The notes under the pieces were generated by a model. It was not told where the DNA came from and did not search any database. It saw only the letters and a list, made by a program, of their open reading frames with translations. Below, piece by piece: positions 1 to 6,223 of a stretch of DNA of 8,099 nucleotides (position 1 is the first letter of the stretch; each line of letters begins with the position of its first letter). The translations under genes were made by a program, and so were the position numbers. Source of the stretch: Nitrososphaerota archaeon. GTDB taxonomy: Archaea; Thermoproteota; Nitrososphaeria; Nitrososphaerales; Nitrosopumilaceae. The stretch is from the NCBI GenBank assembly GCA_028867235.1, contig JAGWGS010000050.1, positions 1 to 8,099 of the forward strand, in the 5' to 3' direction.

Positions 1-2
1 GT

Positions 3-134
3 ACTGAGAATCTCAAAAAGAAATTAGAAGAAGAGATAAAGAATAGCAAACAATCACTCTTAGAGAATGTTCAAGAATTAGAAGAGAATCTTTCTAAATT
101 GACAAATTCAAAAATATCGATAGAATTTTCCTGA
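3..134 (+). CDS. C-terminal end of a coiled-coil protein (5' partial)
   Basis: An open frame enters from the left edge and ends at TGA 132-134, giving the last 43 residues of a protein. The other two forward frames are closed near the edge by TGA at 5-7 and TAG at 25-27. The residues are rich in Glu, Lys, Asn and Leu, with Leu/Ile/Val spaced every three to four positions (for example KKKLEEEIKNS and VQELEENLSKL). That is the pattern of a parallel coiled coil, and it stops only in the last few residues. No catalytic motif is visible and the family cannot be named from this fragment. It lies 43 nt before the JAMM gene on the same strand, so the two could be co-transcribed. Coding status rests on the amphipathic periodicity and the clean stop. 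It could also be the tail of a short helical protein of any function. Confidence 0.6.
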   Translation, partial: TENLKKKLEEEIKNSKQSLLENVQELEENLSKLTNSKISIEFS

Positions 135-177
135 TACATCTAAGATTAATTAGAACGACATCTAAGCATACTCACGA

Positions 178-591
178 TTGATCTTTTCCAAAAAAGAAAA
201 ACGCCAAAGAACGGTCACTATAAAAAAAGATGTCAGAGACGGCATTTTATCATATTGTAAGATGAATCATCCAAACGAATGCATATTGATACTCAGAGGC
301 AGATCAAAACAAGGAAACATCTATGTTGATGGTCTTGTCATACCGCCATTTTTTCACACAGGGCCAACATTTGCTGGATTTCCACATTCGTTTCTACCAT
401 TAGATACTAGCTATGTAGGAACGGTGCATTCTCACCCAGTAGGCCTTGCCAGACCATCAGTTACCGATCTACACAATTTTTTCGGCTTTGTTTCCATGAT
501 AATACAGTCACCGTATGAGGATGGTGACATTTTCTCTTATGATCGAGATGGAAATTTGCTTGAAACTACGGTAAGTTCGGACCAATTCTGA
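178..591 (+). CDS. Small stand-alone JAMM/MPN-domain metalloprotease (isopeptidase-like)
   Basis: The 137-residue product is essentially one JAMM (MPN+) domain. The zinc signature is complete: H84-S-H86, seven residues, S94, two residues, D97 (HSHPVGLARPSVTD), with E34 in the first strand as the likely catalytic glutamate. In this family the two His and the Asp hold zinc and the Glu activates water. Members remove ubiquitin-like modifiers or process sulfur-carrier proteins; archaeal examples include the SAMP-cleaving HvJAMM1. The natural target here is unknown, and no ubiquitin-like, E1-like or sulfur-carrier gene lies in the window. There is no signal peptide or membrane segment, so the protein is cytosolic. 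The start is TTG 178: the frame is closed by TAA at 163-165, contains no ATG or GTG before the first helix, and the first ATG (262) would delete that helix. No Shine-Dalgarno is seen. A weak AT-rich element at 144-152 could be its TATA box. Confidence 0.88.
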   Translation: MIFSKKEKRQRTVTIKKDVRDGILSYCKMNHPNECILILRGRSKQGNIYVDGLVIPPFFHTGPTFAGFPHSFLPLDTSYVGTVHSHPVGLARPSVTDLHNFFGFVSMIIQSPYEDGDIFSYDRDGNLLETTVSSDQF

Positions 592-597
592 CAAAAA

Positions 598-605
598 TTT
601 ATAAG
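598..605 (+). promoter_or_regulatory. TATA box for the zinc-ribbon membrane protein gene
   Basis: The octamer TTTATAAG is preceded by an A-rich stretch that could serve as a BRE. Its centre lies about 25 nt before ATG 626, the distance expected between an archaeal TATA box and the transcription start, so the message would begin at or next to the ATG (leaderless). It starts seven bases after the JAMM stop codon, in non-coding sequence, which suggests a new transcription unit here. Confidence 0.6.
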
Positions 606-625
606 CTTTTTGATGATAAGCAATA

Positions 626-937
626 ATGTTGATCAATTACAAGACTTATCTCATATTCCTTTTTGGCTCACTTGCAGTTAGTATAGGATTACAAATGTTA
701 TTGCCATTCCCATATGGTTTGATTGCAGCATTAGCCATCTTCATAGTATTTCCACTCTTTTTAAGAAATAGAGCCATGAAGAGAATGGGCGGAATGGGTT
801 CAGATTCAGGAGTTGGCGGAGGAGGATTCTTTGGTCAAAGCCAAGGAGTAAAATACATCTGTCTTGCTTGTAACAACAGATACAAAGGTGGAACATGTCC
901 AAGATGTGGTTCCAAAATGAAACGAGCAGATTTCTAG
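626..937 (+). CDS. Two-helix membrane protein with C-terminal zinc ribbon
   Basis: The 103-residue protein has three parts. A hydrophobic hairpin comes first (about residues 8-27 and 29-47), broken by a Pro-Phe-Pro turn. A basic and glycine-rich linker follows (about 48-74, with NRAMKR and a GVGGGGFFG stretch). The last part is a small zinc ribbon with C79-x2-C82 and C91-x2-C94. Arg/Lys residues right after the second helix suggest that both ends face the cytoplasm, placing the ribbon inside. Zinc ribbons of this size usually bind protein or nucleic acid, but the actual role is unknown and I do not recognise a named family. ATG 626 is supported by the TATA box about 25 nt upstream, which implies a leaderless message; no Shine-Dalgarno is present. 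The next gene begins seven bases after its stop and is probably co-transcribed. Confidence 0.8.
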   Translation: MLINYKTYLIFLFGSLAVSIGLQMLLPFPYGLIAALAIFIVFPLFLRNRAMKRMGGMGSDSGVGGGGFFGQSQGVKYICLACNNRYKGGTCPRCGSKMKRADF

Positions 938-944
938 ATTGAAA

Positions 945-1271
945 ATGACTCTAGAAGAGCTGAGAAGTAAAGCATTATTCCAAAATACAATTGATACATG
1001 GATAATGTTATGTGAAGAGAAAAATGCAGAGTGGTTTTTACCAGAAAATTACAAGAAATTCATATCCCATTTATTTCAGAATGGTTTGAAATTGCAGAAA
1101 TTTCCATTATGCATAAAAGAATCAGGCGGAATGTATCAACGAGGAAGAGATAAAACACAATTTGCAGAAACACTTGCACAGTCTACAGATCCAAATGCCG
1201 CTGTATATACAATCAAACTTTCAGATAACACGATAAAGATAATTCGCCAGTTTAATTCCGCCGCAGCCTAG
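945..1271 (+). CDS. Small hypothetical protein, unknown function
   Basis: I do not recognise this protein. From ATG 945 it is 108 residues, soluble and mixed in charge. The N-terminal two thirds look helical (TLEELRSKALFQNTIDTWIM and a segment around ENYKKFISHLFQ). The C-terminal part is probably a short strand region (VYTIKLSDNTIKII) ending in a small-residue tail. Two cysteines (about residues 23 and 56) do not form a metal motif. An in-frame TTG at 939 would add two residues. ATG 945 is preferred as the stronger codon; neither has a Shine-Dalgarno, so translation may depend on re-initiation after the upstream stop at 935-937. The last 20 bp overlap the 3' end of the opposite-strand permease gene. 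Coding status rests on the clean frame, the tight spacing to the gene before it and a plausible composition; function remains open. Confidence 0.65.
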   Translation: MTLEELRSKALFQNTIDTWIMLCEEKNAEWFLPENYKKFISHLFQNGLKLQKFPLCIKESGGMYQRGRDKTQFAETLAQSTDPNAAVYTIKLSDNTIKIIRQFNSAAA

Positions 1272-2616
1272 GGTTTACAATAGCATCCATTGCTTGGCCC
1301 ATAAAGACAAATGCTAAGCCGGTCACTGCAATCATTATTCCAGGAGGCAATATCCACCACCACATTCCTCTTGCTGCAGCATTGTATGTACTTGCATCAT
1401 GCAGTATTTGTCCCCAAGTTGGAAAGGTTGGATCACCTAGACCAAGAAAACTCAGGCCAGCTTCAGTTGTAATTGCAGACGGTACAGATATAGCAATACT
1501 AGCAAAAGCATAAGGAAGAAGTTGAGGCAGAACATGTTTGAAAATTATTTTATAGTCTTTTTGACCCATTAATTTTGAAGCCTCAACATATTGAAGTGTT
1601 TTAATCTGTAGAGCCATACTTCGAGAGACTTTGGCTACTCCCACCCAACCAAATATTACAAGAAATCCAACAATCAAAAAGATACTATTACCAATTGTTA
1701 CAGCCAAAATTATTAACAGGGGAAGTGCTGGCATTGCATAAATAACATCATTGAAGCGCATCAATGTTTCATCTGTTAGATTACCTTTGTAACCAGCATA
1801 GACACCATAAACAAGTCCTAAGATCACAGATCCAATAGAAACAGTAATTCCAACAAAAAGAGCTAGGGGAGTTCCCCAGAGAAGTCCTACAGATAGATCA
1901 CGCCTTAGTTCATCAGTACCCATCATGCCATACACTTTACCGCCCAGGATAAAGTGAGATTGTTCAATAGATGAGTTTGCAGATATGTCATACAGATTTG
2001 CTTTGAAGACATAATGACCTTTCAGAATTTTATTTTCGGACAATTGTGAAAAAATGATTTTTTCAGAAGAAAGTCCATCTAGAGAAAAGGCATATTTGTT
2101 TTGAAGGTTTCCAGTATTTTTTGCAACCGTATTCTGTGTAGAAAATATCATACCATGATATTCGGCATTATTATTTGAGAAAGGCAAAGCAGAGGAAATT
2201 AGCATCATCTCTACCCCATCAGGTCTTAAAACAGATAACACCAATAGTGGGGAACCTTTGTATTTTGCAGTGTATTGATAGACAAAATCGCTTGGGAATC
2301 CATCATATTGATAGTTTACAGCAAAGGAATTAGTTGAAACATGTATTGAATCAATTTGTTGTGATGAAGTAGTAGGTGACAATATCAAATGCTCTGGAAT
2401 TTTTTCAGATTGAAAATAGTTTATCCAGGATGGAAGGGCTGATTTTGGATAAGACAGCCAATTTGTAGGATCGCTCCAGGTTTTAAATTGATCAAAAGGC
2501 ACAGTAACAAATGCCAACACCGACATGAAAAAAAGAATTCCCAGTATAGATATTCCCACTAGCCCAATTTTACTTTTAGAAAATTCAGTCCAGATTTCTT
2601 TACTAGAAATATTCAT
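1252..2616 (-). CDS. dppC: DppC-like ABC transporter permease with large extracytoplasmic insert
   Basis: Inner-membrane channel subunit of a dipeptide/oligopeptide/nickel-family importer, pairing with the DppB-like subunit encoded just upstream. Diagnostic features: one N-terminal helix (about residues 17-40); the family's GTDELRRDL element before helix 2 (233-241, canonical GTDxxGRD); the cytoplasmic EAA loop that contacts the ATPase (345-368, EASKLMGQKDYKIIFKHVLP); the conserved GLSFLGLGDP turn (387-396); and a C-terminal NPRLR. At 454 residues it is about 150 longer than typical DppC (about 300). The excess lies between helix 1 and the GTD element (about 44-228), a polar, strand-rich stretch on the outer side. 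The start codon overlaps the DppB stop (ATGA, 4 bp) and is preceded by GGTG at an 8-nt spacing. It is the last gene of the operon, and no ATPase gene follows. Family assignment is firm; the substrate is not determined by the sequence. Confidence 0.93.
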   Translation of the reverse strand: MNISSKEIWTEFSKSKIGLVGISILGILFFMSVLAFVTVPFDQFKTWSDPTNWLSYPKSALPSWINYFQSEKIPEHLILSPTTSSQQIDSIHVSTNSFAVNYQYDGFPSDFVYQYTAKYKGSPLLVLSVLRPDGVEMMLISSALPFSNNNAEYHGMIFSTQNTVAKNTGNLQNKYAFSLDGLSSEKIIFSQLSENKILKGHYVFKANLYDISANSSIEQSHFILGGKVYGMMGTDELRRDLSVGLLWGTPLALFVGITVSIGSVILGLVYGVYAGYKGNLTDETLMRFNDVIYAMPALPLLIILAVTIGNSIFLIVGFLVIFGWVGVAKVSRSMALQIKTLQYVEASKLMGQKDYKIIFKHVLPQLLPYAFASIAISVPSAITTEAGLSFLGLGDPTFPTWGQILHDASTYNAAARGMWWWILPPGIMIAVTGLAFVFMGQAMDAIVNPRLRRN

Positions 2617-3665
2617 TTGTATCGCACCCGCGGATCGAAATATCCATACAATACATCAGATATGAACACGCTTACAAGAAAGAAAGCAGTTAACACATAG
2701 GTTTCGCCGATAATTACAGGTAAATCAAGAACACTTATTGCTTCAAAATACAATCTCCCCATACCAGGCCAGTCAAATACGGCTTCTGTTATTATTGCAC
2801 CCCCAAGAGAGCCCGATAGACTAAGGGCTAGAATAGTCACTATAGGAGGGGCTGCATTTTTTAATGCATGCGAGTAAAGAATATCTTTTTCATCTATGCC
2901 CACAGATCTTTTCGCCCATATGAAATCTTCCTGCAATATTCCTATCAAGAAATTTCTGACAAGATATGCCCATGAACCAAACCCAACAATTACAAGAGTA
3001 ATCATGGGAAGAATCATGTGATATAACAGAGATCCCAAATAACCAGGATCCGTTACAGGTACGTCAGGTGTTGCTCTTGCAGGAAATATAGGATAGAGAA
3101 ATGCAAATACAAATATCATCAAGACACCTATCCACCACACTGGAAAGCTGCTAGATACTATAGCAAATCCGGAGGTAATTTTGTCAAGCACTGAGTTTAC
3201 TTTACTTGCAGCAATCATCCCCAAAAATATGCCAAATACAGAAACAATCACGGTTGCAGTTGTAAAAAGCAGTATTGTCCTGGGTAATTTTTCCAATATT
3301 ATATCTTTTACATCAGAGGAACCACTATCGCTTGTGAGAAATTTGGCGTGACCAAAATCTAGAGTAAGTATTTTGTACATAGACAATCCTATCCGTTGTG
3401 GAGAATACCATGGTTGATCAAGCCCAAGTGCAGTAATTCTTTGTTTTATTTGATTTGAAACATACGTATCAAGTTGCTCACTAGTTTTGAAGCTTGACAA
3501 TAAATTCTTGTTTGCAGTCACTTGTTGACGTATTTCTAGTGCCACACTTTGTTTTGATATAGAATCCATGTTGGAACCTACAAGCGATACAGTAATCAAA
3601 AGTGTAGCCATTAGAACTCCAAACATGGTAATTGCACGTTTGACAAGAAATCTCTTAAACCCCAT
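2613..3665 (-). CDS. dppB: DppB-like ABC transporter permease
   Basis: Membrane channel subunit of the peptide/nickel ABC importer family, 350 residues. It shows the family layout: helix 1 (about 8-30), a polar outer loop containing LGLDQPWY (80-87, canonical LGLDQP) and a degenerate GdlG-like LDFGHAKF, then five further helices (about 129-152, 163-191, 212-236, 275-295, 322-342). The EAA loop is at about 250-274 (AKRSVGIDEKDILYSHALKN), followed by AAPP, the TEAVFDWPGMGRL element (293-305) typical of DppB, and the FDPRVRY C-terminus (343-349). The loop after helix 1 is about 25-30 residues longer than usual. Its 5' end overlaps the binding-protein gene by 11 bp and its 3' end overlaps the DppC-like gene by 4 bp, so the three are one transcript. 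ATG 3665 is fixed by a Shine-Dalgarno 8 nt upstream. Peptides are the commonest substrate of the family; nickel or sugars cannot be excluded. Confidence 0.93.
   Translation of the reverse strand: MGFKRFLVKRAITMFGVLMATLLITVSLVGSNMDSISKQSVALEIRQQVTANKNLLSSFKTSEQLDTYVSNQIKQRITALGLDQPWYSPQRIGLSMYKILTLDFGHAKFLTSDSGSSDVKDIILEKLPRTILLFTTATVIVSVFGIFLGMIAASKVNSVLDKITSGFAIVSSSFPVWWIGVLMIFVFAFLYPIFPARATPDVPVTDPGYLGSLLYHMILPMITLVIVGFGSWAYLVRNFLIGILQEDFIWAKRSVGIDEKDILYSHALKNAAPPIVTILALSLSGSLGGAIITEAVFDWPGMGRLYFEAISVLDLPVIIGETYVLTAFFLVSVFISDVLYGYFDPRVRYK
2625..2628 (-). promoter_or_regulatory. Shine-Dalgarno motif for the DppC-like gene
   Basis: On the minus strand GGTG (inside GGGTGCG) lies exactly 8 nt before ATG 2616, within the end of the DppB-like coding region. 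It can pair with the CACC of the archaeal 16S rRNA tail. It supports the ATG start and translational coupling through the ATGA overlap. Confidence 0.55.
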
Positions 3666-6111
3666 TTTTCATTCTCCTTGCCAAATAGACAGCCAAAATA
3701 GATGCAATTGCCACGACTAGAAAAATAACAAATAGAGAGTTAAAACTGGTTTCAATGTTAACGGTATTTTTTATCATGGTCTCATTCAAAGAGGGAACAG
3801 TACCATTTACGGCAAGAAAACTTGTGTGGTACATGTCAGGCTTGTATGCTTTATCTGATACTACAAACAGTTGAAACCCATTAGCATTAGGATCAAGATG
3901 TAACGAATCCTTTGGAGGTAGAATTATTTCCATAGAACCCGTTTCAGAGGTTTGGTTGCCATGTGAGATTATCTTTCCTTGAGAGTTTGTAAAGTAATAA
4001 TATACGATAGAATTTGGAGTTACAGATATTGGAACTACAAGTTTTGAACCAAGAGATACAATAGTGGGCACCTTGACACTTTCTATTTTTGGTATAGATA
4101 TGTCCTCAAATTTTCTCCAATGATTTGCAGAAAAAGGATAGGTAGAATCTGCAAATGATTTGAGAACCATTTTGCGTGCATCAGGATAATATGCATCTAG
4201 ATAATATGGGCCATTACTAATTACGGCATGACCATGTTTGGCAATCCAAGATGCGGAAGAATTGTATCTTTCAGTAAAATAGTTAGAATCGTTCACAAAT
4301 GCAAGTGCTGGAGGGATTGATTTTTCATTTTCAAAATCTTCCAGATTAGCCATTAAAACATGTGCATCATCTGGCACCACTAATGACATCCAATCAACAT
4401 TTTTGCTTACAGAATCAGATCGTGAAAAAGCAAGTTTCCCATCAGTCACCGCTTTTTCCATCGAATAGAGCATCTCCCATGGCATTGCAGGCCAAACCTG
4501 TGCAGAATCTGCAATTTCACCAGAATCAAAGTGCCAATAATTTTGATACACTTCAATAGTTTCACCATCTATTATTCGCACACCGACCAATGTCTTTGCA
4601 GCTTGATTTGCCTTTGGAGAGTATTCAGAATCAAATGTTTTTGTACCGTTTATGTCATCAGTACCCCATTGATACATGAAGTATATCCCATACAATACAT
4701 CATTCATATCCATAGGTATTTTGTTATGCCAATTTCCAAATTTTAGATGGAATGTCACTTCACTTGTAGCCTTGATTCCAGATCCTACATGTATCCATTT
4801 TTGTGTGGCAACATCCCACTTGATTGCATCAGATGGAACATCTACTTTGTCGAAAGGTCCTGCTGCATGGACTTTCCAATCAGAGCGTACCGGAATAGTG
4901 TACCCAGTATAAGGATCCTTAAAGGATCCAGGATCGCTTATTACTCCCCACATCTGTTGACTAGACGAGTCTACAAAGCCACCTATAGGATTCCATGCAC
5001 CTTGATAGATCTTTTTTACTCCTATCGTTAGTGTGTCAGAGTCTGATCTTGCATTTATGGGCGTAAATCGCGTTGTTATTCCAGCGCCAAAGTCATTTAT
5101 GGTTCCATTGATTTTTTTGTTTGTTATGAATTGATCAGTCTTACATGCCAGAAATATTCTAACAGAGTCATTGACTCCTTGTTCTACTGCTTGATTTATC
5201 AAACTAGAACGTTGTCCAGAGGACGTGAAATTTCCAAAAAAGATCTTCTTTGACAAATCATCCATCACAGGATCTTGGAAATTCCAATATGATGGATTGT
5301 TAAATCCAGGCATGTTAGAATACCAAGATGAATACATTTGTGCAGTAGTCACAGAATCATATCTTACAAAACCACCTGCTACCCATCCTTCTGTATATAC
5401 ATTCCATTTTAGATCAGACGGATTTGAACCATATACTATAGAAAACGCCTTTGTTAAATCACCATAATCTTTGATTACTGTAAAACCCATGTTTTGTAGT
5501 TGGGTTGCAAGTATTTCTCCAATAGATTTTCTTACAGGATCATCATTTCTAATAAAAATTGTAATTTGAATTGGTTTGGATTTGTAATACCATGCTGTGC
5601 CTATTTTTTGTGCTCCTTCTTGTTCAAGCGCGCTTGATATCATTTGGTTTGCAAGAGCAGGGTTGTATTTGAAATCAAAAGACTGTACTGTTCCAAGCAC
5701 TGAAAGATAATCAGGATCATATGGCTTGTATGCAGATATCATCGGAGTTCCATAGCCACTTAGAATTTCATCAACAATAAGATCTCTGTCCACCAGATAG
5801 TTTAATGCAAAACGTACTTGTTGGATAGAAAATGGATTAAATTGTTCAGAAGTAGCAGGATTTAACAAAATACTATAGCTTGTGCCAGTTGAGGGATATA
5901 TTTTCAGATAATTTTTTGAAGAATCATCCAATCTGTCAACAGGCACGGGTGAATAATAGATATCAAGATGTCCATTCTTCACTTCGTCAATTGCAGTATT
6001 ATCATCAGAATATTGAACAAATTCTACCTTGTCAAAATTAGTATTTTTTTCCCCAAACGCAATTACGGAAGGCACTAGAAAAAGCGCCACAATCAGAAAC
6101 AAAAGTTTCAT
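3655..6111 (-). CDS. Membrane-anchored peptide-type solute-binding protein with permuted SBP_bac_5 order
   Basis: Extracytoplasmic receptor of the ABC importer, 818 residues from ATG 6111. A signal peptide (1-19, MKLLFLIVALF...) has no lipobox Cys; a C-terminal helix (about 793-810) followed by ARRMK anchors the protein with its tail inside. Residues 26-350 match the part of SBP_bac_5 that normally follows the GPYxL motif: KVEFVQYSDDNTAIDEVKNG then LDI (28-51), VRFALNYLVDRDLIVDEILS then GYG (99-121), and an end resembling the usual C-terminus (about 312-337). Residues 359-675 match the normal N-terminal half: DTLTIGV...NP (359-374), FHLKFGNWHN with DMNDVLYGIYF (454-478), and NGPYYL (633-638). 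A strand-rich, Ig-like domain (about 676-770) follows. The usual family length is 500-600. A TTG at 6126 would add five residues, but ATG 6111 sits about 25 nt after the TATA box and begins the signal peptide cleanly. First gene of the operon; ligand unknown, peptide most likely. Confidence 0.9.
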   Translation of the reverse strand: MKLLFLIVALFLVPSVIAFGEKNTNFDKVEFVQYSDDNTAIDEVKNGHLDIYYSPVPVDRLDDSSKNYLKIYPSTGTSYSILLNPATSEQFNPFSIQQVRFALNYLVDRDLIVDEILSGYGTPMISAYKPYDPDYLSVLGTVQSFDFKYNPALANQMISSALEQEGAQKIGTAWYYKSKPIQITIFIRNDDPVRKSIGEILATQLQNMGFTVIKDYGDLTKAFSIVYGSNPSDLKWNVYTEGWVAGGFVRYDSVTTAQMYSSWYSNMPGFNNPSYWNFQDPVMDDLSKKIFFGNFTSSGQRSSLINQAVEQGVNDSVRIFLACKTDQFITNKKINGTINDFGAGITTRFTPINARSDSDTLTIGVKKIYQGAWNPIGGFVDSSSQQMWGVISDPGSFKDPYTGYTIPVRSDWKVHAAGPFDKVDVPSDAIKWDVATQKWIHVGSGIKATSEVTFHLKFGNWHNKIPMDMNDVLYGIYFMYQWGTDDINGTKTFDSEYSPKANQAAKTLVGVRIIDGETIEVYQNYWHFDSGEIADSAQVWPAMPWEMLYSMEKAVTDGKLAFSRSDSVSKNVDWMSLVVPDDAHVLMANLEDFENEKSIPPALAFVNDSNYFTERYNSSASWIAKHGHAVISNGPYYLDAYYPDARKMVLKSFADSTYPFSANHWRKFEDISIPKIESVKVPTIVSLGSKLVVPISVTPNSIVYYYFTNSQGKIISHGNQTSETGSMEIILPPKDSLHLDPNANGFQLFVVSDKAYKPDMYHTSFLAVNGTVPSLNETMIKNTVNIETSFNSLFVIFLVVAIASILAVYLARRMKNGV
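3674..3679 (-). promoter_or_regulatory. Shine-Dalgarno motif for the DppB-like gene
   Basis: On the minus strand AAGGAG ends exactly 8 nt before ATG 3665 and lies inside the 3' end of the binding-protein gene. It is a good match to the anti-Shine-Dalgarno of archaeal 16S rRNA. The same 8-nt spacing occurs at the next gene, whereas the first gene of the operon has no such motif. Confidence 0.7.
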
Positions 6112-6132
6112 GACATGCCTTTCCAAGAATCA

Positions 6133-6140
6133 TATTTAAT
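6133..6140 (-). promoter_or_regulatory. TATA box for the ABC transporter operon
   Basis: The minus strand reads ATTAAATA (within GATTAAATATG), centred about 25 nt before ATG 6111. This predicts a leaderless message starting at that ATG and argues against the TTG at 6126, which would lie only seven bases after the box. A second AT-rich element (TTATAT, about 6168-6173) lies further upstream at a spacing that fits no start codon. Confidence 0.5.
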
Positions 6141-6198
6141 CATGGTCACATCAAGTCATATTTCAGATATAATGTGCATTAGATTATCTGAATAGTAT

Positions 6199-6206
6199 TT
6201 TATAAA
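6199..6206 (+). promoter_or_regulatory. TATA box for the nuclease-like gene
   Basis: TTTATAAA in a T-rich then A-rich context is the best TATA match in the 112-bp divergent spacer. Its centre is 21-22 nt before ATG 6224 and 24-25 nt before the adjacent in-frame ATG 6227. Since the other two promoters in the window show 25 nt, ATG 6227 may be the true leaderless start. Confidence 0.6.
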
Positions 6207-6223
6207 AGAAAAATAATGCATAC

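Noticed and set aside
144..152. GATTAATTA as TATA box for the JAMM gene
   Set aside because: Its centre is about 30 nt before the TTG and the match is poor. The gene may instead be read from the upstream transcript, so it is not listed as a feature.
605..611. GCTTTTT as a terminator for the JAMM gene
   Set aside because: The T-run is only five bases long and sits between a TATA box and its start codon, so it cannot be told apart from promoter-region composition.
4911..4930. Palindrome AAGGATCCTT followed by a second GGATCC
   Set aside because: It lies inside the binding-protein coding region, is short, and looks like chance codon use rather than a regulatory or recombination site.
4362..5467. 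Five short forward open frames (4362-4559, 4531-4746, 4676-4912, 4747-5031, 5225-5467)
   Set aside because: All lie antisense within the binding-protein gene, overlap each other, have low-complexity or Cys/His/Tyr-rich products without motifs, and lack promoters or ribosome sites.
6109..6126. TTG at 6126 as start of the binding-protein gene
   Set aside because: It would put MERHV before a clean signal peptide and lies only seven bases from the TATA box. ATG 6111 fits both the signal peptide and the promoter spacing.
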